Below, piece after piece: positions 48,310-56,392 of a stretch of 64,000 bases of DNA (position 1 is its first letter; every line of letters begins with the position of its first letter). Where the stretch lies: positions 90,294,443 to 90,358,442 of the forward strand of contig CATQJL010000316.1 of assembly GCA_958299035.1 (NCBI GenBank). Reading direction: 5' to 3'. The position numbers and the translations under genes were made by a program. Below the pieces are notes generated by a model. It was not told where the DNA came from and did no database searches. It saw only the letters and a program-made list of their open reading frames with translations. This DNA is from Cylicocyclus nassatus (Eukaryota > Nematoda > Chromadorea > Rhabditida > Strongylidae).

Positions 48310-48470
48310 GCTACTGCAGGACGAAGGCGCAAAGGCACTACTAGTTGAGCGGGCGCGAATGCGGCGCGCACGTGTCTGCCCCGTTGTAAATCTGGCGCTG
48401 CCCCGTGCGCTCTGCGGCTAATGAGGCCGCATTAGCGGCCGAAGATATTGCGCCTTTGTCGTGCAATAGC
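48310..48470. mobile_element. GC-rich foldback element (about 160 bp)
   Basis: The left end GCTACTGCAGGACGAAGGCG pairs with the right end, whose complement reads GCTATTGCACGACAAAGGCG. The inside is very GC-rich (GCGGGCGCGAATGCGGCGCG and similar), in strong contrast to the AT-rich flanks. No open frame. Confidence 0.65.
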
Positions 48471-48769
48471 CTATGAATTATCATCTTTAACTGTGAAAAC
48501 AAAAGCTACTTACAGACCTGTGATTATACACATAGACTGAATGTGCATTAAATTTTGCTAACTTTAGAAACATAATGTGCAATTACACACTCTGCCATCC
48601 ACATTCCCAGTTTCACAAAAGTTTCCTTTCTACTCAAACTGGCCATCCGAGATGAGATATATCGTGCATTCCCATGATTGTTTCCATAAGTACTATCAAT
48701 GTGGCTGCCTTTCGATCGTTTTAACATGTCAGCGAATAAGCGCCTTAAAGGCGTGGCTTGGGGAAATTG

Positions 48770-49045
48770 CTTCTGATCCGCTGAGTCCGAGACTATACTT
48801 GCAAAGTCAAAAAAATGCTTCTTCGGGAGGCTGGAAGAGGGATGCCCGCCAAAAACAGCGACTGGCTGCACGATACTGTAACTCCACCCATTTTGGCGGC
48901 AATTGGCTAATCGGCTCAGGCAGGCAATCGCGTCTCAGTTGGCGATCGCTCGCCCATCCCTCCAACAATTTAAAAAACCGGAAAACGCCATGAAAAGCAC
49001 TTTTTCGTCTTTTCAAGTATAGCCCTGGACTCAGCGCAGGGCTAA
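48770..49045. mobile_element. Foldback element (about 275 bp)
   Basis: Arms of about 45 bp: GAGTCCGAGACTATACTTGC on the left, and a right arm whose complement reads GAGTCCAGGGCTATACTTGA. Inside, GGATGCCCGCC and GCCCATCCC also pair. The 138-residue plus frame at 48577-48993 runs through this element and is therefore rejected as a gene. Confidence 0.55.
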
Positions 49046-49324
49046 GAAAGGACGGAAAGCTCGTGGTTGGAATTTTCTCGAGCCACTGTCTTTGACCCCA
49101 ATTACATCATCTGGGTTTCGAGCGTCTAAAATGTTCACCATGCCTGTTTTTGCATTGAAAACGCTAACGTAGCTCAGAAATTTGAGTATAATGTTCAGAG
49201 GCTTTTCGACCACCTAACATTATAATGACACACGCTGACTCTGACAGCTAAATAAACGCTTCAGTCTCACTGTTCGAAAATATCGACGAGGCTGTGTTTG
49301 CTTCCAGAAAAGATACGCCGAACG

Positions 49325-49330
49325 TTTATT
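49325..49330 (-). terminator. Polyadenylation signal AATAAA of peptide gene 2
   Basis: AATAAA about 59 bases after the TAA, in a block conserved with gene 3. Confidence 0.55.
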
Positions 49331-49388
49331 TGTTGTATGCAGTTTAAGAAACAAATCTTCGAGGGCTGATATCCATCGGCTTTAAATT

Positions 49389-49529
49389 TTAAACAACTGG
49401 TAGTTGTCTACCAGCACCCGCACAAGGTACTGTATGACCCTGTGCCTGGCAAAATTGCAGTATGGTCTGTTGTCTATAGTAGTCACCTGGGCACGCGCAG
49501 TTGCTATTGCAGACAACATCGGCAAGTTT
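49389..49529 (-). CDS. Peptide gene 2, exon 2
   Basis: 141 bp including TAA; 46 residues with five cysteines spaced C-x3-C-x-C-x13-C-x8-C. Confidence 0.8.
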   Translation of the reverse strand, partial: KLADVVCNSNCACPGDYYRQQTILQFCQAQGHTVPCAGAGRQLPVV

Positions 49530-49908
49530 CTGAAAATAACGTAATAAGGGCAATTTAATCTTTGTCCCTTCTGCATATCCCTCCCCCGTGATCATCTATC
49601 TTTTTTGGCTTCTCAAAAATTTTATTTAAACGCAAATATCCTTCAAGAGCTTACAGCTACTGATATAGTGAAACCAGCTTTTTCGAAAGTTGATGGTCAG
49701 TTTCTCTACTAAATTTAGCGATTTTTGGAAATTCGCAATTTGGCCCTTCGTTGGGCCACAGGGGAGTCTCACGCGGTTATTTTTTGGAAATTTTTTTGCC
49801 GCTTACCTTCATATCAGTGCCATCGATTTTGACATTGATATCGACGATGGGGTTACACATGGCAACTGGGAATAGAAATACAAAGGTCACAGTGTTGAGC
49901 AGTCTCAT
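49389..49908 (-). CDS. Peptide gene 2: secreted cysteine peptide (80 aa)
   Basis: Exon 1 is 49807-49908 and exon 2 is 49389-49529, with a 277-bp phase-0 intron (donor AAG|GTAAGC, acceptor TTTTCAG). A signal peptide MRLLNTVTFVFLFPVAMC is followed by NPIVDINVKIDGTDMK; the CC pair of genes 1 and 3 is missing here. Exon 2 starts KLADVVCNSNCACPGDYY and ends RQLPVV-stop, with cysteines at 41, 45, 47, 61 and 70. It is the close paralogue of gene 3 within the segmental duplication. The reading frame of exon 2 also extends upstream into the intron without a stop, but the splice model is supported by all three paralogues. Function unknown. Confidence 0.8.
49807..49908 (-). CDS. Peptide gene 2, exon 1
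   Basis: 102 bp, 34 codons. Signal peptide plus the conserved NPIVDIN segment; ends Asp-Met-Lys at the donor as in gene 3. Confidence 0.8.
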
Positions 49909-49972
49909 AGTTTGAAGTACCGAATGTAAAGCACGGAATGTGCAGCAATCGTTTCAGTGCTTCTTATATACT

Positions 49973-49983
49973 GTACTAGTACT
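49973..49983 (-). promoter_or_regulatory. TATA box of peptide gene 2
   Basis: CAGTATATAAG on the minus strand, 65-75 bases before the ATG, identical to that of gene 3. Further upstream GAAATTATTGTTATGATTTT is also shared. Confidence 0.65.
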
Positions 49984-50632
49984 GTCTCAATTTCATCATC
50001 CAAAATCATAACAATAATTTCCTGGTCTGTTTATACAGATGCATGGCTTGCTAGAAATTTTTTACCAATGTTATGCAAATTTATCAGTTATATGGGATAG
50101 GCTTTTTATGTTTCTAGAAATTTCATTGTTGCTGTGTAACTTGTGTTTTGTCTACTTCAAATTTCAATGTACATTTAGCTCGATCGCTCTTTGTTTTGTA
50201 GCATTTATTAAAGGGAATCAAATGTTCTTTGCTACTCTTCTTGTTTTAGCAAAAGTAGATCAGGCTACAGAACTTATACGAATGTTTCTTTACACTAATT
50301 GTCTTGTAATAATGGCTCTTCAATTGAGCGGGGAAAGGGGAGATAATTTTTTTAATCGTTTTAATAAGTCTTGAAACTAATGAAGGTCGTTTTCGTTGGC
50401 AAACAAAAGGGAATGTGTACAACCTTTTGATATTTTTGTGACCTTCGCTTGAACAGAACCTTGATGTTTGTATTTTTAACAGCATCTTATCCCTAATTCG
50501 GTGATGAGTTTTAAATACATTAAATTGTACATTTGGTTTTGTCCACACTTTTAGAAATTTTGAACGCTTCAATCCCATTGTTCGGATGTCGACGAGGTTG
50601 TGTGTTTGTTTTCAGAAGAGATACGCAAAACG

Positions 50633-50638
50633 TTTATT
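50633..50638 (-). terminator. Polyadenylation signal AATAAA of peptide gene 3
   Basis: AATAAA about 50 bases after the TAG, within a block conserved with gene 2. Confidence 0.55.
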
Positions 50639-50687
50639 TGTTGTAGCAGTTCAATCTTCAAGCACAAGGCATTTTTGCTTCCAGATT

Positions 50688-50825
50688 CTAAACGACTGGT
50701 TGACTTCTGCCAGTACCCGCACAAGGTATGGTATGGCCATGTGCTTGGCAAAATTCCAGCATGGTTTGTTGTCTCTGGTCATTTGTGCACGCGCAGTTGC
50801 TATTGCAGACGACATCAGCAATTTT
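50688..50825 (-). CDS. Peptide gene 3, exon 2
   Basis: 138 bp including TAG; 45 residues, five cysteines spaced C-x3-C-x-C-x12-C-x8-C. Confidence 0.85.
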   Translation of the reverse strand, partial: KIADVVCNSNCACTNDQRQQTMLEFCQAHGHTIPCAGTGRSQPVV

Positions 50826-51206
50826 CTGAAAGTAATGTAATAAGGGCTATTTATTTCTCTCCCTCCCCCCTTCCCCCCATAACTATCTCTCTTTTTTTCT
50901 CAAAGTTTAGTTTAATCGCAAATACCTTTGAGAGCGTGGAACTTCTGATAAAATATTCGTCAAAGTTTTCTGAAAGTTGAGTGTCAATTTCTGTATTGAA
51001 CTTGCGATTTTAGAAAAATCTCAAATTAGTCCTTTGTTTGGCTACGTCGGAAGATGCAAGCGTTTTTTTTTTGAATTTTTTTTTTTGCCGCTTACCTTCA
51101 TGTCAAAACCGTCACAGCACTTGTCCTCGATATTCACATTGACGATGGGGTTACACATAGCAACTGTGAACAAAGTTAATGCCAGGTTGAAAGTAAGCTG
51201 TCTCAT
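50688..51206 (-). CDS. Peptide gene 3: secreted cysteine peptide (82 aa)
   Basis: Exon 1 is 51096-51206 and exon 2 is 50688-50825, with a 270-bp phase-0 intron (donor AAG|GTAAGC, acceptor ACTTTCAG). The signal peptide MRQLTFNLALTLFTVAMC is followed by NPIVNVNIEDKCCDGFDMK. Exon 2 starts KIADVVCNSNCACTNDQ and ends GRSQPVV-stop. Cysteines at 30, 31, 44, 48, 50, 63 and 72. An upstream in-frame TTG is not the start; the ATG at 51206 matches gene 2 exactly (Met-Arg-x-Leu). Likely secreted into body fluid, gut or the outside; no known family is recognised. Confidence 0.85.
51096..51206 (-). CDS. Peptide gene 3, exon 1
   Basis: 111 bp, 37 codons: signal peptide, then NPIVNVNIEDKCC. Ends Asp-Met-Lys at the donor. 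Confidence 0.85.
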
Positions 51207-51275
51207 AGCTTTTTGATTAATAACGGCCAAATTGGAAAGCTCAGAACAGTTGGTGCAACGGTCGTTTCTGGGTTT

Positions 51276-51286
51276 CTTATATACTG
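51276..51286 (-). promoter_or_regulatory. TATA box of peptide gene 3
   Basis: CAGTATATAAG on the minus strand, 70-80 bases before the ATG, with ATTATTGTTATGATTATTGG further upstream as in gene 2. Confidence 0.65.
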
Positions 51287-51640
51287 TCTCAAATTAATCA
51301 TCCAATAATCATAACAATAATTTTCTTGCCGTTTATACATACATATTTGGTGCATGGCTTGCGAAAAATTTCTCACTAATGTTATGCAAAGTCATCAATC
51401 ATACGAAAAGAGCTATTTTTGGCTTCTAGAATTTTCGTCGTCTTTTTGATTAGTATATGTTTTGTCTACTACAAATTCCAATGTAAATTTAGCTCGTTCG
51501 TTCTTTCTTTTGTGACATTTGTCACTAAAGGTTATCTTAAGTGTATCGCTACCCTTCTCATTTATTTTATAGCAAAAATAAATTAGGATACTTAACTTGA
51601 ACGTTACTTTACAGTGACTGCCTTGTAACAATGGCTCATT

Positions 51641-53660
51641 GGAAAATAATAAATAGAAATTTGAAAATGTCTTGAAAGAATAACTCAATTAGGTCGCAGA
51701 AATTTTGAAAATTTATGAAATGTATATTTAATTTCCATAATTCAAAAATATCAAAAATATCAACGTTGATGAGAAAATTTCCGCGACCGAGTCAGTTTTA
51801 CCCTCTAAAAAAACTCTTCGATTAGCTTCTATTGTGAAGCGAAACGATTCCGAGCTCATTTTGCTGTTTTTGCGATAGCTCGCGACTCTAAATAAATCTA
51901 ATAGTCGCCTGACACAATCTGCGCGGTTCATTACGTTTGTTTTCCATCTTGTACAGTTATGTTCTTTCGCGTTTTAGAAGCTAAATAAATATCGTAGCAT
52001 TGGGTTTTCGGTTTGGAAAAAATTTTTATAGATGTTTGTCACTCTTATGCAGACTCTCGAATAATTAATCTTAAGCTCACGTATTCACTCAGTTGCGTAG
52101 TAGTGAGTCTTGCACATGACTGCTTCCGACAAATTAGCGGAGTATGAAGAAATTTCTTCCGTCTGGTTGACTCAAAGTTCAACTCTCAACCTTGCTGCTA
52201 AACTTCAGAAACCTCTGATGATTTTTTTCTATGTCCAACGGCGCAAAAACTACCACTTTCGAGGCAAATGATCCCATCTCTGTTTGCTCAAAGTGAGTGA
52301 AACTTCGACAAGTCTTAAGCAAACGGTCACGCATATAAATATGCTCTGACATCTCGTCATTTCTTTGTCAATACTCATTTTTCTTAGAAAAAAATTGTTT
52401 TTGTGAGTAAGAGAGAGAGAAAGTTCAAAAGCTTGATATCGACGCTTTCGATAATTACAAAATTTCACGTAATTATCTACCCTAGAGCCATCCTTTTGCT
52501 TTTTGGGTGTCAGAACAATTCCAATTAAGCTCCATTATGGTCGGAAAAGTACATTTTGTTAATAACCATGACATGGCAAATAAAATTGCCTTGCCAACTC
52601 TTATCAAAACTGATAAGGTAAAACTATTTTTGATTACTTATGTACTCGAAAAATTCCTATTCTACAATCTCTATCTTCAAGATTGCAAATTGCGAAAGAA
52701 ATCCAAGTTTTTTTTTATTTTCAAAATAAGACACCGAAGTTCAATATAAATGACTTGAAAATGAACATTGAAACAACTATAACCTTGAGAATAATCTGAA
52801 CTAATATTTGAGCCCCTTGATTGGAAATCAACCATCCCAGTTATAAAACAACTTATTGCGAAATTCGGCAAATGAGTGAAAAATTTTGCGAAATATGTCA
52901 TCCAACATTAAAATCACTCTGATTCTTTTCAGCTTAGAATTTGAATCTGTGAAAATTTTCGTGATATTTCGTTCTTACGTTATATCACCAAAAAACAATT
53001 GTAGCGGGGTTAAAACAAGATTATTTTCCCTAGTGTTTGTTGTGCGCTCTGCAGCTAACCTCATTTCTTCTAAGGTGAGGCTATGCTTTCCTCTTGGGAA
53101 ATCTGGAGAAAGCCCCTACTATGCAATTTTAGGCAATACATCATGTATCCTTCACTCGAGCTTTTACAAATCCAGCCCAGCGAGTATGTAGTTCATGAAT
53201 CGTTGCTATGATGCATATGTAATAATTCATGTTCGCCCCTAGGTTTTTTCCTCTAGCACGTTTTCGTGTTGTGAAATTTGGACGATGTCCCCTACTCCAC
53301 GTTCCTCTGTTGTTTCGGTTAGAGTAGGAGTAGTAGCTTGAAAAAGGCTGATTAGGCTAATTTATGAGGATCTAACGAAGCCAATGCAGACTGTCTGAAC
53401 GAGGGTGGCGTAAACGATATTTGGCCAAATACTCACTACCTTAACCTAAATAAGTAAGATAGAGCTAATTCGAGAAATCTTTGCTATACAACTTGTCTTT
53501 TTTCCTTGCTTGTAGGCAATTACCTTAGTAATTCTTACTTAGGTATTCTTACTTAACGAGCGATTTCTAAGGGTCGTGGCATCAAAAATTCGTTTCATAT
53601 CAATTATACTATTTGTTTTGCCCATATTCGATCGTTTTTGAATCTTGGCATTGTTGAAAG
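51641..53660. other. Gene-poor stretch
   Basis: No supported gene. Frames at 52250-52468, 52507-52749 and 52886-53191 overlap on both strands in AT-rich DNA. Confidence 0.45.
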
Positions 53661-54470
53661 TTGTGGATTTTGCTTGTGAGCGGTACTCCAAGATTATTAA
53701 CAGTTTCTTTTTTGACGGCTAACGTTTCGGCGCTTGGACTTCATTAGAGCCTAAATGTCGAAGCTATAAGCCAACTCATTCCTTCAGACGACAAGAAAAG
53801 GCTCAGAGTACTCTTCGAGAGAAAGCTATGGCAAAACATCGTCAGAATTACAAGGGCTAACTCAGTACTAATCTCAGATAACATAGAGCGGAAGTTAGAA
53901 GACCTCCTATATACAAGACCAGGCCCCAACTCTTAAATGTGCCTGATGACCTGACCTCATATTCAAATCCGCATAGGGATTGATATAGCGCGAGTTCCTG
54001 CGTGATGGCCGAACATTCCTCCTTTCTATTCAATTTTGGATTTTTGGCATTGATCCAAAACTCCTCCAGTTTTGCGTGCGAGGATCTCGGGCTTATACGA
54101 CTAGATTCTTACTGCAGCTTGCATCTTAGCATTTTTATGACGCAGTATACGGTGTTTTTCCAAAGCGTAGCTGCTCTTAACTTTTCCATCCCATCCGTGT
54201 GCTCTTTTATGCGACAACAAACAGGGCGCCCTGTTTTGCCAATGTATGTGTTCCCGCATGGAAGACATGTCATCTGAGATTAGCACTGTCCTTGTAATTC
54301 TGACAATGTTTTGTCTCTTGCTCTGAGTCTTTTCTTGTCGTCTGAAGGAATGAGTTGCTTATGACTTCGACTTCCAGGCTCTGACGAGGGCGAAAGCGCC
54401 GAAAGATTAGCCGTCAATAAAGAAACTGTTAACAATCTTGGAGTACCGCTCACAAGCAATATCTACACTA
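53661..54470 (-). mobile_element. Degenerate Penelope-like element with inverted flanks
   Basis: A GIY-YIG endonuclease remnant (53857-54273, minus) is flanked by inverted repeats of about 200 bp: left 53661-53887 and the complement of right 54268-54470 share TTGTGAGCGGTACTCCAAGA, AACAGTTTCTT, GACGGCTAA, TTTCGGCGCTT, CAACTCATTCCTTCAGACGA, and TGTCAGAATTACAAGG-type blocks. GIY-YIG endonucleases of this kind are the C-terminal part of Penelope-like retroelements, which often carry repeated flanks in direct or inverted order. The reverse transcriptase is absent. Confidence 0.65.
53857..54273 (-). pseudogene. GIY-YIG endonuclease remnant of a Penelope-like element
   Basis: Reading from 54273 on the minus strand the frame gives MTCLPCGNTYIGKTGRP and CRIKEHTDG, the typical Tyr-Ile-Gly and Arg-Ile-Lys-Glu-His start of this endonuclease class. 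It stops at TAA near 54111. A second frame (about 54075 down to TAG at 53857) gives LEEFWINAKNPKLNRKEECS and AITQELALYQSLCGF, the usual C-terminal region with the catalytic Glu area. A stop and at least one frameshift separate the two parts, so it is broken. Confidence 0.7.
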
Positions 54471-54660
54471 TTTGTCTTTAAGAATATCTGAAAAATCAAC
54501 TATAGAATTCTAAAGGGTATAAAATATTATTATTGCTGATCATTTCCATACTTGACAAAAAAAAGAGAATAAGGGAGACTATTAGTCTAGAATCCTAGTA
54601 GTACGGTACTGCACGCTCGATGTAATTTTTCACCAAGGATTCTCCTCCAGAATTTGACCC

Positions 54661-54875
54661 AAAGCCGGGCACATTTCACGCGATTTCAGTCGCGGCGCGA
54701 TTTGGCAATTCGCCAGAAATCTCCAGATCCAACACTAGCAAACTGCATATGCATAGTGTGTATAACTTACGTAGATTGATAGAATGCCCTACCTTCTGTA
54801 CATTTAAAATGTGCTTACAGTGATTTATGAACAGTTGGAATATTGCCAAGTCGCGTGAAGTATGCCCGGCCCTTT
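54661..54875. mobile_element. Foldback (MITE-like) element, same family as 10387-10622
   Basis: The left end AAAGCCGGGCACATTTCACG pairs with the right end TCGCGTGAAGTATGCCCGGC. It shares the internal CAGTCGCGGCGCGATTTGGC block with the copy at 10387. About 215 bp, non-coding. Confidence 0.65.
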
Positions 54876-55562
54876 AGACAGTAACAGTCATCTTACCGCA
54901 GTTTACCCAATGAGCCAATGCTTTAAGCTACTCTAATGACCCAATGCTTTAGGCTTCCTCTCGAATGACGAATTAGCTTTACCTAAGTACCCCACCACAT
55001 AAGAAAACACTTCGAGAAGATGGTTTCGCAAAATAATTTATGTTAATACTTCTCTTCTCAGCCTAAAAATCTATGGGTGGCTGAATAAGTGAAGCCGAGC
55101 TATCAGTCACACTTTTAAGGCAATCTAAGCTTTCCTGCAAAACTCTCTAGCGTTTTGTAGCATGTAATTACCATATAAATTATGTAATATAAGAAGCGAT
55201 TGCAAAACGTCAAATGCACACACCCAAGGCAAATCCTAGCGCGAGGATTATAAGTTCCCTTTTTTCGCTTTAAAGGAAAAAAGTTCGTATAGAAGGCCGC
55301 TGTTCGCATTGCAATCTTAAGCTCTGAGCTTATAAACTACGAAGCTTCCTCAGCTTCAATAGATACTCCAAGCCGAGAGCACATGGGTTTCTCTCTACCT
55401 TCAAGTTTTATGCAAATATCTTCTTCGCTGAATTTGCAAGGTTTTTCGCCATCGTTGAACAAAAAAAATGAAGAAAAAGCTAAAGGGACACAATAATGAG
55501 TGCTCTGTGCACTCATTAAGACTCTCAGATGACTCTCGTTTGAATTTTTATTTGTTCCGCAG

Positions 55563-55655
55563 CTCCTTGCAATTCCTTCGTTGTCGTCGCTGAAGCTAGA
55601 ACCTCTGAAAGCGTTCTCTTCTCATTTTCCTTTGCACTTTTTTCGTTTGTCCTAG
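55563..55655 (+). CDS. Possible alternative terminal exon of the large gene
   Basis: A strong acceptor (TTTTATTTGTTCCGCAG) opens a phase-0 frame of 30 residues, LLAIPSLSSLKLEPLKAF onward, ending TAG. Exon 12 ends in phase 0, so it would fit. With no second supporting signal this may be chance. Confidence 0.15.
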   Translation, partial: LLAIPSLSSLKLEPLKAFSSHFPLHFFRLS

Positions 55656-56230
55656 TCTAAGCCACTTAGGCAACTGCCAATTTTCATGGACTATCCCATT
55701 TGAGACCTAGTCAAATGCGAATGGCGAAGTAAGATGAGCTGATAGGAATGGGTTTTATATGTATTATAGCAGAGAGGGTTGCAGAGCTCTATTAGAAATC
55801 ATGCAGAATTATATATGATCTCTTGAATAATGCCGAATTGCAAGGAGTACTTCAAAAAATCTGCAACACTAGTGCATTCAGCTAAACCTCGACGAGCTAA
55901 TCTGCTAAAAATTCACCATAAATCTTTGTAAGAAAGCTTTTTTGTACGGAGGAAAATCACCGTACCATGTGAAGTTTGGCTACCCACGAGCTTTGATTAG
56001 TTTACATAATCATTTTTTCATTTCATACTCTCAAGGTGCGCCATAATAAAAAATCACTGAACAAACACTGGAGAACACACAGTTTACCGTACCATTATTT
56101 TTTTTACTTCTACATTCTTGAGTGGGACAGCCGGTCTGCGTTTTAAGCCCTCCATCCGCTTTCTCCCAAACTTAACGGTTTCTCTTTCTACTTTACCTAG
56201 ATCGAAACATGTATTATCTAATATCCTCTA

Positions 56231-56392
56231 ATTCAACTGGCTGGGCGGCTGGAAGGCAAGGCTTCGTGACCTAATTGGGCTAGGTAATGATCAGAGAGCA
56301 CGCGCGCGGGAGAGACGCAGACTGCGTCGCGGGCGCGAGCGGCCTTATTTGGGTCATAAAGCCCCTCCTTCCAGCCGCTAAGCCAGTTGAAT
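56231..56392. mobile_element. GC-rich foldback element with ATTCAACTGGCT ends (162 bp)
   Basis: The left end ATTCAACTGGCTGGGCGGCT and the right end, complement ATTCAACTGGCTTAGCGGCT, match at 18 of 20 bases, followed by GGAAGG in both arms. The centre is GC-rich (CACGCGCGCGGGAGAG). The overlapping frames at 56233-56493 in several phases arise from this GC content. Confidence 0.75.

Larger units (their letters stand above)
47641..49255. other. Spacer between peptide genes 1 and 2
   Basis: Contains two foldback elements (48310-48470 and 48770-49045). Plus and minus frames at 47769-48077 and 48548-48993 overlap each other and the elements and are not believed. No gene supported. Confidence 0.5.
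49256..50320. repeat. Tandem segmental duplication, copy A (contains peptide gene 2)
   Basis: About 1,065 bp aligned by eye with 50564-51640. Shared landmarks: ACGCTTCAGTCTCACTGTTCG at the start less its last base, GATACGC...CGTTTATTTGTTGTA, the whole gene with its intron, TATATACTGT, CATAACAATAATTT, GCATGGCTTGC, and TAATGGCTC at the end. The copies lie in the same orientation, 243 bp apart. Confidence 0.85.
50564..51640. repeat. Tandem segmental duplication, copy B (contains peptide gene 3)
   Basis: The partner of 49256-50320. Introns and intergenic parts have diverged with many substitutions and small indels, whereas exon 2 is much better kept, which is a sign of selection on the protein. 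Confidence 0.85.

Noticed and set aside
48577..48993. 138-residue plus-strand frame
   Set aside because: Runs through a foldback element (48770-49045) and overlaps a long minus frame.
51207..51230. Upstream TTG-initiated extension of peptide gene 3
   Set aside because: The ATG at 51206 matches the start of gene 2 and places the signal peptide at the N-terminus.
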